52,592 nucleotides of DNA from Dietzia aurantiaca. Its GTDB lineage: Bacteria; Actinomycetota; Actinomycetes; Mycobacteriales; Mycobacteriaceae. A program made the position numbers and the translations under genes. Where the stretch lies: positions 1 through 52,592 of the forward strand of contig NZ_JAIFXZ010000021.1 in assembly GCF_021033825.1 (NCBI RefSeq), written 5' to 3'. Numbering within the stretch: the first letter of the stretch is position 1; each line of letters opens with the position of its first letter. A model generated the notes under the pieces. The model was given only the letters and a program-made list of their open reading frames with translations, did no database searches and was not told where the DNA came from. Positions 31,378 to 40,399 of the stretch are shown piece after piece.

Positions 31378-32625
31378 ATGACGTCGATCGAGATTCCCGG
31401 CAGGGCAGGCCTTCCGGCGGTGGCACCGGGCGCCTCCGGCACTCCCACCTCGCCCTCGCAGGCGCCCGGTCGGGCGACCCGCGAGCCGTACCTGCGCCTG
31501 CACTGGGAGGACGACCTCACCGACGCGCGCGGCTACCTCGTGGTGGACACGCTCGTCGGGGGACTGGCGACCGGCGGGACCCGCATGCGGGCCGGCTGCA
31601 CCATGGGGGAGGTGGAGGACCTCGCCCGCGGCATGACCCGTAAGACCGCGGCGTTCGATTTGCCCGTGGGCGGCGCGAAGGGCGGGATCGACTTCGACCC
31701 CAAGGACCCTCGCGCCGTGGAGGTGCTGGCGCGGTTCTGCGAGGCCATGCACCCGTTCCTCGACCGGCACTGGGTGACCGCCGAGGATCTGGGCGTGACC
31801 CAGCAGCTCATCGACGAGGTCTTCGCCCGGCTCGGGATGCGCCAGTCGTACCACGCGGCCATCGAGCGCTCGTCGAACTGCGCGGACACCACCGAGCGCA
31901 TCTACCGTGGCCTCAACGCGCAGGTGCCGGGCGGCCTGCTCGGCGACGTGATCGGTGGGTACGGGGTCGCGCAGGCATGCCTGGCCGCCGCGAGCGTGCG
32001 CGGCTGGGACATCGAGCGCACCTCGGTGGCGGTCCAGGGCGTGGGCACCATGGGCGGGGCTGCCGCCTGGTACCTGCACGAGGCCGGGATGAGGGTGGTG
32101 GCCCTCGCCGACGCCGGTGGCACCCTTTACGACCCGGCGGGGCTCGATGTCCACGCGTTGCTGGCCACCCGCGACCGCTACGGCGAGATCGACCGCGACG
32201 CAGTCCCCGCCCGGGTGCATCGCCTGGACCGCGAGGCGATCCTCGGCATGGACGTCGACGTCCTGGTCCCCGCCGCCGTCTCGTACGCGATCACCGCCGA
32301 GAACTGCGCCCGGGTGACGGCCCCGGTGATCGTCGAGGCCGCCAATGCCGCCACGACGGTGGATGCCGAGCTCGACCTCACCGCCCGCGGGATCGCGGTG
32401 GTGCCCGACTTCGTGGCCAACGCCGGCGCCGTGGCGTGGGCGTGGTGGCTCATCCTCGGCGAGGTCGACGAGCGGGCCGAGACCTCGTTCCTGCGACTGG
32501 GGCGGGCCATGACGACGAAGGTCGCCGACCTCATGAGCGACTGGACCCCGTCCGACGGCCCGCTGCGGTGGGCGGCTGACGTCTCCGACAGGGTGCGGGA
32601 CGTCCCCGCGGTGGTGGTGCCCTGA
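31378..32625 (+). CDS. Glu/Leu/Phe/Val-type amino-acid dehydrogenase
   Basis: A 415-residue ELFV dehydrogenase. The substrate-binding and catalytic lysines are Lys89 (RKTAAFDLPVGG) and Lys101 (GGAKGGIDF). TAEDLGVTQQ (134-143) is characteristic, and the NAD-binding motif is VQGVGTMGGAAAWYL. It deaminates an L-amino acid to the 2-oxoacid plus ammonia. The N-terminal about 35 residues are Pro/Ala/Ser-rich and non-conserved. GAGGAG lies upstream of ATG 31378. Leucine or valine dehydrogenase is closer than glutamate dehydrogenase by length and active-site context, but specificity is uncertain. It is probably regulated by the divergent LysR protein. Confidence 0.85.
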   Translation: MTSIEIPGRAGLPAVAPGASGTPTSPSQAPGRATREPYLRLHWEDDLTDARGYLVVDTLVGGLATGGTRMRAGCTMGEVEDLARGMTRKTAAFDLPVGGAKGGIDFDPKDPRAVEVLARFCEAMHPFLDRHWVTAEDLGVTQQLIDEVFARLGMRQSYHAAIERSSNCADTTERIYRGLNAQVPGGLLGDVIGGYGVAQACLAAASVRGWDIERTSVAVQGVGTMGGAAAWYLHEAGMRVVALADAGGTLYDPAGLDVHALLATRDRYGEIDRDAVPARVHRLDREAILGMDVDVLVPAAVSYAITAENCARVTAPVIVEAANAATTVDAELDLTARGIAVVPDFVANAGAVAWAWWLILGEVDERAETSFLRLGRAMTTKVADLMSDWTPSDGPLRWAADVSDRVRDVPAVVVP

Positions 32626-32644
32626 CGCCCGCGAAGGCGCCTCG

Positions 32645-33601
32645 TCACTCCCGGGCGGGCTCGCGAGCCCCGTCGCCGAGCGCCTCGTTGATGCGTCGCT
32701 CCCACGGCAGCCAGACGTGCGAGCGGCGCATCCCCTCGCGGATTTCCGGCGGCGGCCCCTCGAACAGGAACGTGCCCTCCTCGCGGCCGAGGAGCTGCCG
32801 GACCTCGGGATGTGAACGGGCCGCGCGGATGACGTTGAGCAACGTGTCCTCGTCCACGTCGAAGTTGAGCAGACTGATGGGATACGCTCGTTCCCCGACG
32901 CGAAACGGGCCCTCGGGGATTGTGGCCTCGTCGGTGGTGGTGAAGACGATCTCGGCGCGCTTTCCGATCCCGAACGGCCGCATCGCGCTCGGGCCGCGGT
33001 GGACGTGCACCTCGAGGATCGAGTCCCACGGGATCAGTGCGACCAACGAGTCGTTCTGGCCGGCGAGCCCGTGCGGCGAGAACTCCAGGCGTCGCCCCAG
33101 CGGCACCTTCGCCAGCATCCAGAAGATGTAGACGATCAGGAAGATGTTGAGGGCCACAAAGGCGGGGTACTGCCGGTGGTGCGAGATGTGTATGGCGCCC
33201 ACCCTGTCTGCTGTGATGGCCCCGATGCCGAGCATCACGAACCCGAGAACGGCCATGCCGCCAGCGGTCCACGGCGTCCAGTCCCCGCGGGCGCTGACGT
33301 ATGTGATGCCGTCCCTGACGCTCACGCGCCCCCGTCGGACAGGGATCGCACCGGAGCGGCCGACATAGGCGAGGGCGCCGCCGCAGAACAGAATGAACAC
33401 GCCGGCCAGGGCGACGATGACGCTCGGGTGCGTGGAGGACCACCTAATGTTGAAGACTGTCCAGGCGAGCGTGGCGGCTGCCCCTACCCCGGCGAGCACG
33501 GCGGCGACCAGTGCGGCCGGGTCGGTGCGGTCGTAGAAGTGTCGGCGCCACTCCAGCGGCGCGGCATCGTACTCCTGCCGGGTCTCGGGTGAGCTCACCA
33601 T
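32645..33601 (-). CDS. Four-span membrane protein, unknown function (possible partner/immunity protein)
   Basis: A 318-residue protein with hydrophobic spans near residues 30-50, 60-80, 111-131 and 147-166, followed by a soluble domain of about 150 residues. The soluble part has alternating beta-like segments (LVALIPWDSILEVHVHRG, AEIVFTTTDEATIPEGPF) that resemble a PH-type domain, and a late YPISLLNFDVDEDTLLNVIR. I do not recognise the family. Its start overlaps the end of the glycine-zipper protein gene by 7 bp, so the two are co-translated. That pairing suggests it protects against or assists the glycine-zipper protein, which is inference. Confidence 0.75.
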   Translation of the reverse strand: MVSSPETRQEYDAAPLEWRRHFYDRTDPAALVAAVLAGVGAAATLAWTVFNIRWSSTHPSVIVALAGVFILFCGGALAYVGRSGAIPVRRGRVSVRDGITYVSARGDWTPWTAGGMAVLGFVMLGIGAITADRVGAIHISHHRQYPAFVALNIFLIVYIFWMLAKVPLGRRLEFSPHGLAGQNDSLVALIPWDSILEVHVHRGPSAMRPFGIGKRAEIVFTTTDEATIPEGPFRVGERAYPISLLNFDVDEDTLLNVIRAARSHPEVRQLLGREEGTFLFEGPPPEIREGMRRSHVWLPWERRINEALGDGAREPARE

Positions 33602-34533
33602 CCGAAGCCCTCCTTTCCGTCAGCACGTTCTCGTTCGATGTGGTTCCGCAGGGCGGCGGTGGCCGCGGGGCCGGCCAGCAGCCTGACGCCTGCCCCGAGC
33701 GCGAATCCGAGCGCGGTACCGGGGCCGGGCAGGACGCTCCCGGCGGCCGCCCCGGCCACCGCGGACGTCGCCACCCCGGCGCTCTCGATGGCGAGCGCCT
33801 CCCCGAGGGACTCGTGCTCCGGTCTCGTGGCGAGCCCGATCGTCAGTCCCAGGCCGGTGCCGAGCACCGGGAGGCTCCGGGTGACCGCGCTCGCGGCGTC
33901 CATCACCTGGGCTGTCGAGTCCAGGGCGTCGAGACTTCCGGAGATGGCCGCGCCGGCGGCCACGGTCCGTGGGTCGACCTCGATCAGTTCCGGTTCGTGG
34001 GGATAGTGGACATACGACTCGGTCATGGACATGAGGTTCAGCGCGTTGGCCGCCGCGAGGTCGAGGTCCTCCAACGCGCGCAGGAGCGGCAGGATCCGGC
34101 TCTCGATCGCCGAGGCGTCGGCCTCGCCGCGCTGGTGCGCACGGGCCACCTCCGGGTCCGAGGGATCACCGATGAGCAGCGGGCCCCGCACCGTGCCGTC
34201 ATCCGCCACCCGGCAGCGTGCCACGGCAGCCTCCTCGACGGCGTCCGACAGTCGGCTCTGCAGGCCCGGGGCCCGGTCGCAGAAGTCGGTGAGGGCCCGA
34301 ACCGCACTCCCGGCCTTGCGGGCGACGATGGTGATGTCCCGCGTGAGCTCGGCGCAGCTTCCGGCGGAAGCGGAGACCGTGTCGCCCGCGAAACCGACGA
34401 GGTGCGCGCCCGCGGCGGCGCGCACGGTCGCGGCCGAATCCAGGAGGATCTCCTCGTCGGCTCGCAGGTCGTCGACCCGGGCGCACACCGTGTCGAGGTG
34501 CCAGGACATGACGTCCGGCACGGTCAGGCTCAT
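33595..34533 (-). CDS. Glycine-zipper protein with helical N-terminal domain (candidate type VII-secreted effector)
   Basis: A 312-residue protein. Residues 1-170 are predicted helical and resemble the helical leader domains of WXG/LXG-type secreted proteins (DTVCARVDDLRADEEILLDS, then FAGDTVSASAGSCAELT). The C-terminal part is Gly/Ala-rich and hydrophobic: LPVLGTGLGLTIGL (221-234) and GVATSAVAGAAAGSVLPGPG onwards (253-288), with repeated GxxxG/AxxxG spacing. It ends in a charged tail with a final Trp. The start overlaps the EspC-like gene stop (ATGA). No signal peptide is present. It could be a membrane-active effector or a structural membrane protein, but the family is not recognised. Confidence 0.72.
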   Translation of the reverse strand: MSLTVPDVMSWHLDTVCARVDDLRADEEILLDSAATVRAAAGAHLVGFAGDTVSASAGSCAELTRDITIVARKAGSAVRALTDFCDRAPGLQSRLSDAVEEAAVARCRVADDGTVRGPLLIGDPSDPEVARAHQRGEADASAIESRILPLLRALEDLDLAAANALNLMSMTESYVHYPHEPELIEVDPRTVAAGAAISGSLDALDSTAQVMDAASAVTRSLPVLGTGLGLTIGLATRPEHESLGEALAIESAGVATSAVAGAAAGSVLPGPGTALGFALGAGVRLLAGPAATAALRNHIERERADGKEGFGW

Positions 34534-34835
34534 CGCGGCGGCCCCACCAGTCCGAGGGCCGCGGTGGTGGCCCATTCCTGGTCCTCGAGGACGCCGGCCG
34601 CGGTGACGAGCGCGTCGATCTCGGCATCGAACCGCGTGGCGATATTCTCCTGGAACTCCAGCGTGTCAAAGGCGACCGCACCGTTGCACTCGGCGATGAG
34701 CGAACCGCGCAGGGCCGCTCCGATGGTCGTGAGCGCATCGGCCGGGGTCACGCCGGCGGTGCGCTGTTCCTCTGTACCGAGGGTCCGGGCGAGCGCGCGG
34801 AGGCGGGACGAATCGACGTCGGTGATGTCAGCCAT
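34530..34835 (-). CDS. EspC-like (DUF2580-type) small helical protein
   Basis: A 101-residue, mostly helical protein beginning MADITDVDSSRLRALARTLG, which resembles the start of EspC/ESX-associated proteins, and with their usual size. No central WxG turn is visible; the only Trp is near the C-terminus (QEWATTAALG). I chose ATG 34835 because GGAGGG lies just upstream; a longer frame from 34865 is unsupported. Such proteins are co-secreted partners in type VII (ESX) secretion. It leads a three-gene operon with the glycine-zipper and membrane proteins. No ESX core genes (eccC, mycP) are in the window. Confidence 0.72.
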   Translation of the reverse strand: MADITDVDSSRLRALARTLGTEEQRTAGVTPADALTTIGAALRGSLIAECNGAVAFDTLEFQENIATRFDAEIDALVTAAGVLEDQEWATTAALGLVGPPR

Positions 34836-34922
34836 GGGCCCTCCGGGGTGATGAATGTTCGTCACCAGGTCTGACGGGCCGGGCCGCCCATCTGGTTCCC
34901 CCGGAAGGAAAGTTCGCCGGAG

Positions 34923-35648
34923 CTAGGCCTCCGCTGCCCCGCCGTTCGCGCTCTCGCCGCCGCCGCCGTTACCGTTGCCTATCGCCGAATGCAGACTCAC
35001 CCGCCTCGGGGAGTCGTCGGTCCCCAGCAGCAGGTCGATGGTCAGCCCGAGGCGGTTGCTCACGTCCGCGGCCGTCGACCGGCGGGTCAGCCACGAGACC
35101 AGATTCGACATCCACACGTCGGAGATCACCCGCGCGATCGACAGCTGGACCTCGTCCGGCGTGCCCTCGGCGATGGCGCGGGCGATGATGCGGTCCATGA
35201 GGAAGCCCACCTCCTCCACCTCGTTGGCCACGCTCGCGTCGGCGAACATGAACGCCCGGGTCATGGCCTCGGTGAGGTTGGGATCGCGTTGCATGGCCTT
35301 GGTGATCCCGTCCACCACGACCTTCATCCGCTCCTGCGCCGTGTCCCCGGGCGGGGCGGTGCGCTCGGTGCGCTGATCCAGGCGCCGGAACTCGCGGGCC
35401 AGGGCCGAGACGAGCAGGTGCACCTTGGAGGGGAAGTAGCGGTAGAGGGTGCCCACCGCGACCTCGGCCTTCTCCGCGACCGCGCGCATCTGCACGGCCT
35501 CGTACCCGCCCTTCGCCGCCAGCGCCAGGGTCGCGTCGAGGATCCGCCGCCGGCGTTCCCGCTGGGACGAGGTGCTGGGCTCATCGGAGCGGGCGGCGGT
35601 GTCGGAGGCGCTACTGCCGGAACCGGTCTCGGTCGAGCTCTTGGTCAT
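34923..35648 (-). CDS. kstR: TetR-family repressor of steroid/cholesterol catabolism
   Basis: A 241-residue TetR regulator. The N-terminal helix-turn-helix reads YEAVQMRAVAEKAEVAVGTLYRYF, followed by PSKVHLLVSALAREF. The ligand domain contains MQRDPNLTEAMTRAFMFADAS and ARVISDVWMSNLVSWLTRR. These segments are those of KstR, which binds CoA thioesters of steroid intermediates and represses side-chain and ring degradation genes. A low-complexity Gly/Asn/Ala tail ends the protein. ATG 35648 follows AAGG. It is divergent from fadE34, as in Mycobacterium tuberculosis, with KstR boxes between them. Confidence 0.92.
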   Translation of the reverse strand: MTKSSTETGSGSSASDTAARSDEPSTSSQRERRRRILDATLALAAKGGYEAVQMRAVAEKAEVAVGTLYRYFPSKVHLLVSALAREFRRLDQRTERTAPPGDTAQERMKVVVDGITKAMQRDPNLTEAMTRAFMFADASVANEVEEVGFLMDRIIARAIAEGTPDEVQLSIARVISDVWMSNLVSWLTRRSTAADVSNRLGLTIDLLLGTDDSPRRVSLHSAIGNGNGGGGESANGGAAEA

Positions 35649-35712
35649 TGGGCGAACCTTCTGCGCTGGGCGGATCTGGGACCCGGTTGTGCGGATCGTG
35701 GCGTGCTGATGC

Positions 35713-35748
35713 ATTCTAGAACACGTTTCCTAGAACAGGTTCTATTAT
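35713..35748. promoter_or_regulatory. Tandem KstR boxes over the kstR and fadE34 promoters
   Basis: The KstR box consensus is TnnAACnnGTTnnA. TAGAACAGGTTCTA (35731-35744) matches perfectly, and the abutting TAGAACACGTTTCC (35717-35730) matches except the last base. A -10-like TATTAT for fadE34 (35743-35748) overlaps the first, and a minus-strand -10-like TAGAAT for kstR (35713-35718) overlaps the second. Each promoter therefore has its own box, which fits autoregulation plus repression of fadE34. Confidence 0.85.
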
Positions 35749-35813
35749 GTCGGGAGGGCGCGATCCGTGATGGTCGTGCCGCCACCGAATCCAGTCGCGC
35801 CGAGGAGTCATAC

Positions 35814-37985
35814 GTGAGCATCGCCACCACCCCGGATCAGACCGAGATCCAGAACTCGATCAAGGCCTGGGCGAAGTCCGCCGATCCCGTGACCACCGTA
35901 CGCGCCCAGGAAACCGACCCCGACGCGTGGAAGGCCCTGTGGCCGCATCTCGCCGAGCTCGGCCTGTTCGGCGTGGCCGTGGCCGAGGAACACGGCGGAG
36001 CGGGGGCGGAGATCGTCGACCTGGCGTGCATGCTCGAGGCCGCGAGCTCGCGCATGGCCCCCGGCCCGATCCTGACCACGGCTCTGGCCGGCGTCCTCGT
36101 CTCGAACGCGGGCGGCGACGTGGCCGCAGCGCTGGGTGAGACGATCGCCGAGGGCGGGCTGCCGGTCGGCATCTGCCTGGGCTTCGGGACCGAGACCCTC
36201 GACGCCTCCGGCGCGGTGACCGGGGATGCCGGCATCGCCTACGGCGGGACCGTCGACGGCGGACTGCTGCTGCCCGTCGTGGTCGACAGCCTCACCCGCT
36301 GGGTCCTTCTGGAGCCCGGCACCAAGGGCGTGACCATCACCCCGTCGACCCCGTACGACATCTCCGCGTCCATCGCGCGGGTGTCGCTGGAGGACGTGGC
36401 GATCCCGGCCGACCGGATCCTCGACGGCATCACGACCGCCCACGTCCACCAGCTGTTCGTCACCCTCGCCGCGGCCGAGGCCGCCGGGGTCGCGGACTAC
36501 ACGCTGAACACGGCCGTCGAGTACGCCAAGATCCGCGAGCAGTTCGGCCGCACCATCGGCTCGTTCCAGTCCATCAAGCACCTGGCCGCCGACATGCTGT
36601 GCCGCACCGAGCAGGTCCGCGCCCTGGCCTGGGACGCCGCCGTGGCCGCAGAGGACCTCACGGACGCGGACTCCGAGCTTCCCGTGGCCGCCTCGGTCGC
36701 CGGCGCGCTCGCGTTCGACAACGCGGTGGCCAACTCGCAGGACTGCATCCAGATCCTCGGCGGCATCGGCTTCACCTTCGAGCACGACGCGCACTTCTAC
36801 ATGCGTCGAGCCGGCGCGCTGCGTCAGGCGATCGGCGGCGCCGCCCGCTGGCGTCGGTCGCTCGCCGACCTCACGCTGGCCGGCAAGCGTCGCCACCTGG
36901 ACATCGACCTGTCCGAGATCGTCGGGATCGACGCCAAGCGCGAGGAGATCAAGACGCTGGTCGCCGAGGTCGCCGCGGTGGAGGGCGCCGAGCGCAAGCA
37001 GGCCCTCGCCGATACCGGCCTGTTCATGCCGCACCTGTCCGAGCCGTGGGGCCTGGGTGCCTCCCCGGCCGAGCAGCTCATGATCGACGAGGAGCTCGAG
37101 GCCGCGGGAGTGTCCCGCCACGACATCAACATCGGCGGCTGGGCCGTGCCCACCATCCTGCAGGCCGCGCCCGAGCACGCCGACCTGCTGGTCCGCGACA
37201 CCATGGCCGGCAAGATCAAGTGGTGCCAGCTGTTCTCCGAGCCCGGCGCCGGCTCCGACCTGGCCGCCCTGCGCGCCACCGCGGAGAAGGTCGACGGTGG
37301 CTGGAAGCTCAACGGTCAGAAGGTGTGGACGTCGCTGGCCCGCGAGGCCGACTGGGCCATGTGCCTGGCCCGCACCGACAAGGACGCCCCCAAGCACAAG
37401 GGCATCACCTACTTCCTGGTCGACATGAAGTCGGCGGGCATCCGCACCTCACCTCTGCGCGAGATCACCGGCGAGGCCCTGTTCAACGAGGTCTTCCTCG
37501 AGGACCTGTTCGTGCCCGACGAGTTCCAGATCGGCACGGTCAACGACGGCTGGAAGATCGCCCGCACCACCCTGGCCAACGAGCGCGTGGCCATGGGGGG
37601 CGGCTCCTCGCTCGGTGACGCCGCCGAGGAGATCATCGGCCTCATCGAGGCGGCCGGCGTCTCGGACGACGCCCTCGTCCTGGACGAGCTGGGCAAGCAC
37701 ATCGCCGACGGCGTCGTGGGCAGCCTGCTCGACCTGCGCACCGCGCTGCGGAGCCTGGCGGGCTCCGGCCCGGGCGCCGAGTCGAGCGTCCGCAAGATCG
37801 TCGGCGTGCGCCACCGCCAGGACATCGCCGAGTTCGGCCTCGAGCTCACCGGCACCAGCGGTGTCGAGTTCACCGAGCAGGGCCGCAAGTTCCTCATGGT
37901 CCGCTGTCTGTCGATCGCCGGCGGCACCGAGCAGGTCCTCCTCAACGTGGTGGGCGAGCGCATCCTCGGCCTGCCCCGCGACTGA
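35814..37985 (+). CDS. fadE34: Two-domain acyl-CoA dehydrogenase FadE34-like (ChsE3)
   Basis: A 723-residue protein made of two acyl-CoA dehydrogenase units. The N-terminal half has AEYAKIREQFGRTIG-like and ILGGIGFTFEHDAHFYMRRA segments. The C-terminal half has FSEPGAGSDLAALRATAEKV, NGQKVWTSLA, the probable catalytic Glu in LANERVAMGGG and IAGGTEQVLLNVVGERILGL. This matches FadE34, a single-chain enzyme that dehydrogenates the 5-carbon steroid side-chain CoA ester. GTG 35814 has GAGGAG 6 bp upstream. Divergent from kstR, it is the first gene of the side-chain operon. M. tuberculosis FadE34 is about 711 residues. Confidence 0.88.
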   Translation: MSIATTPDQTEIQNSIKAWAKSADPVTTVRAQETDPDAWKALWPHLAELGLFGVAVAEEHGGAGAEIVDLACMLEAASSRMAPGPILTTALAGVLVSNAGGDVAAALGETIAEGGLPVGICLGFGTETLDASGAVTGDAGIAYGGTVDGGLLLPVVVDSLTRWVLLEPGTKGVTITPSTPYDISASIARVSLEDVAIPADRILDGITTAHVHQLFVTLAAAEAAGVADYTLNTAVEYAKIREQFGRTIGSFQSIKHLAADMLCRTEQVRALAWDAAVAAEDLTDADSELPVAASVAGALAFDNAVANSQDCIQILGGIGFTFEHDAHFYMRRAGALRQAIGGAARWRRSLADLTLAGKRRHLDIDLSEIVGIDAKREEIKTLVAEVAAVEGAERKQALADTGLFMPHLSEPWGLGASPAEQLMIDEELEAAGVSRHDINIGGWAVPTILQAAPEHADLLVRDTMAGKIKWCQLFSEPGAGSDLAALRATAEKVDGGWKLNGQKVWTSLAREADWAMCLARTDKDAPKHKGITYFLVDMKSAGIRTSPLREITGEALFNEVFLEDLFVPDEFQIGTVNDGWKIARTTLANERVAMGGGSSLGDAAEEIIGLIEAAGVSDDALVLDELGKHIADGVVGSLLDLRTALRSLAGSGPGAESSVRKIVGVRHRQDIAEFGLELTGTSGVEFTEQGRKFLMVRCLSIAGGTEQVLLNVVGERILGLPRD

Positions 37986-38024
37986 ATCACCTCCCCTCCC
38001 ACTCCCGAACAGGACTGATCCCCC

Positions 38025-40376
38025 GTGGACTTCACCCGTACCGAGACCCAGGCAGCCGTCGCCGAGGCGGTGGCCGGCGCCCTGACCACCGCAGCACCCG
38101 CCGAGGACCTGCTCACCGCGTTGCCCAGCCGCAGCGTGGAGGACGCGGGCTACGACGAGCGCCTGTGGGCGTCGTTCGCGGAGTCCGGACTGCTCTCCCT
38201 TGGCCTCCCCGAGGACCTGGGCGGCGACGGCCTGACCGTCGCCGACGTGGCCGTGGTGCTCGAGGAGGTCGGCCGCGCGGGCGTGGTGATCCCCGCCCTG
38301 GAGACCCTGGGCTTCGGCGTGCTGCCGATCGTCGCGCTCGGCACGCCGGCGCAGCAGAAGAGGCTGCTCGAGGGGATCGAGGACGGCCGGATCCTCACCG
38401 CCGCCGTCGCGGAGCCCGGGCGTCCGCTGCCCGCCGTGCCCACCGTGCGGCTGAACGGCGGGACGATCACCGGCACCGTCACCTCGGTGCGTTACGCGGC
38501 CCAGGCGCGATCCGTGCTGGTCCCGGTGTCGACCCCCGAGGGTGCGGCCGTCGTCGTCGTCGCCCCCGACGCCCCGGGGCTCACCCTGACCCCCACCCTC
38601 GGCTCCCTGGGGGTGCCCGAGTACGCGATGCGGTTCGAGGCCACGCCGGTCGACGACGACGACGTGGTCCGCGGCCGCGGCGACGAGCCCCTTCTCGAGG
38701 TGTTCCGGCGGCTCATCCTCGCGGCGTGCGTCGCGCACGGCGACGGCCTCATCGCCGGTGCGCTGGACATGACCGCGGACTACCTGAAGGAGCGGGAGCA
38801 GTTCGGTAAGCCGCTCGGCTCGTTCCAGGCGGTGCAGCAGGAGCTCGCCGACGTCTACATCGCGTCGCGGACGCTGCACGTGATCGCGCAGTCGGTGGCG
38901 TGGCGGATCTCTTCGGGACTCACCGGCTCGTCCGACCGCTACGAGACCGACCCGACCATCGGCGCCTACTGGCTCGCCGCCGAGGGGCCGCGCGCGGTGC
39001 AGGTCCTGCACCACCTGCACGGCGGCGTCGGCGTGGACATCACCTACCCGATGTTCCGGTACTCCTCGGCGGTCAAGGACCTGGCCCGCTTCGTGGGCGG
39101 CCCACGCCTGCAGCTCACCGAGCTCGGCGAGGCCGTGGCGGCCGACCCGGTCGACGCGGTGTCGGTCGGGTCGTCGAGCGACGACGCGGTAGCCGACGAC
39201 GGCGAGGCGTTCATCGACCTCACCCCCGCCCAGCGCGCCCTCCAGTCCGAGCTGCGCGAGTACTTCTCCACCCTCATCTCCGCCGACGAGGCCGCCGACA
39301 TCGGCACCACCCGGCACGGCAAGACCTACGAGGAGATCATCAAGCGGATGGGCCGCGACGGCTGGCTGGGTGTCGGCTGGCCCGCCGAGTACGGCGGCAA
39401 GGGATTCGGCCACCTCGAGCAGCAGATCTTCACCAACGAGGCCACGCGTGCCGACGTGCCGCTGCCCTCGGTGACGCTGCAGACGGTGGGCCCGACCCTG
39501 CAGAACTACGGGACCCAGGCGCAGAAGGACAAGTTCCTGCCCGGCATCCTCTCCGGTGACATCCACTTCGCGATCGGCTACTCCGAGCCCGACGCCGGCA
39601 CCGACCTCGCGTCGCTGCGCACCACCGCCAAGCGCGACGAGGCCACCGGCGACTGGATCATCAACGGACAGAAGATGTGGACCACCGGCGGCCACCACGC
39701 CGACTACATCTGGCTGGCCGCCCGCACGGGCACCCCGGACTCCCGCCACCGCGGTCTGACGATCTTCATCGTCGACACCTCCGACCCGGGCTTTACGTTC
39801 ACGCCGATCATCACCTGCGACGGCGCGCACCACGTCAACGCCACCTACTACTCCGACGTGCGCGTGCCCGCCGACATGGTGGTCGGCGAGGTCGACGGCG
39901 GCTGGAAGATGCTCACCACCCAGCTCAACCACGAGCGCGTCATGCTCGCCCCCTCCGGGCGGCCCGGCGGCTACTACGACGAGCTGGCCGAGTGGGCGCG
40001 CGGCACCGGGCCCGACGGGGTGCGCCACCTGGACCGACCCGAGGTCCGCGACGGACTGGCAGAGATCTTCGCGATCGTCCGCCTCAACGAGCTGCTCAAC
40101 TGGCAGGTCTCCGCGATGGGCGACAACCCGTCGATGGGCGACTCCGCCGCCTCCAAGGTGTTCTCCACCGAGAAGATCCAGCACGTCGGCCGCATCGCCG
40201 AGGAGCTGCTCGGTCGCTTCGGCGACCCCACCGATGCCGGCACGGCCAAGCTGCAGCGCTGGTTCGACATGATGAACAAGCGCAACGTCGTGATCACGTT
40301 CGGCGGCGGCGTCAACGAGGTCATGCGCGAGCTGACCTGCATGGGCGGCCTCGGCATGCCCCGCACCGCCCGCTGA
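38025..40376 (+). CDS. Fused FadE28-FadE29 (ChsE1-ChsE2) acyl-CoA dehydrogenase
   Basis: A 783-residue protein whose halves match two separate mycobacterial proteins. Residues 1 to about 370 resemble FadE28 (GLPEDLGGDGLTVADVAVV, YLKEREQFGKPLGSFQAVQQ, HHLHGGVGVDITYPMFRY). Residues from about 400, beginning FIDLTPAQRALQSELREYFS, resemble FadE29 (MGRDGWLGVGWPAEYGG, FAIGYSEPDAGTDLASLRT, TTQLNHERVMLAPSG with the probable catalytic Glu, and ITFGGGVNEVMREL). An Asp/Ser/Val-rich linker of about 30 residues joins them. The separate proteins form an alpha2-beta2 dehydrogenase for the 3-carbon steroid side chain. It lies 39 bp behind fadE34 and is followed by chsH2. I see no frameshift or stop between the halves. 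Confidence 0.85.
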   Translation: MDFTRTETQAAVAEAVAGALTTAAPAEDLLTALPSRSVEDAGYDERLWASFAESGLLSLGLPEDLGGDGLTVADVAVVLEEVGRAGVVIPALETLGFGVLPIVALGTPAQQKRLLEGIEDGRILTAAVAEPGRPLPAVPTVRLNGGTITGTVTSVRYAAQARSVLVPVSTPEGAAVVVVAPDAPGLTLTPTLGSLGVPEYAMRFEATPVDDDDVVRGRGDEPLLEVFRRLILAACVAHGDGLIAGALDMTADYLKEREQFGKPLGSFQAVQQELADVYIASRTLHVIAQSVAWRISSGLTGSSDRYETDPTIGAYWLAAEGPRAVQVLHHLHGGVGVDITYPMFRYSSAVKDLARFVGGPRLQLTELGEAVAADPVDAVSVGSSSDDAVADDGEAFIDLTPAQRALQSELREYFSTLISADEAADIGTTRHGKTYEEIIKRMGRDGWLGVGWPAEYGGKGFGHLEQQIFTNEATRADVPLPSVTLQTVGPTLQNYGTQAQKDKFLPGILSGDIHFAIGYSEPDAGTDLASLRTTAKRDEATGDWIINGQKMWTTGGHHADYIWLAARTGTPDSRHRGLTIFIVDTSDPGFTFTPIITCDGAHHVNATYYSDVRVPADMVVGEVDGGWKMLTTQLNHERVMLAPSGRPGGYYDELAEWARGTGPDGVRHLDRPEVRDGLAEIFAIVRLNELLNWQVSAMGDNPSMGDSAASKVFSTEKIQHVGRIAEELLGRFGDPTDAGTAKLQRWFDMMNKRNVVITFGGGVNEVMRELTCMGGLGMPRTAR

Positions 40377-40399
40377 TCCGACCCGTACGAAAGGCACCC

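Noticed and set aside
33283-33601. Signal peptide at the start of the four-span membrane protein
   Set aside because: The first span begins near residue 30 with no cleavage motif, so it is more likely a membrane anchor.
37449-40397. 982-residue minus-strand open frame
   Set aside because: It lies wholly antisense to fadE34 and the fused FadE28-FadE29, which have clear family motifs. Its Gly/Val/His-rich composition is typical of a high-GC shadow frame.
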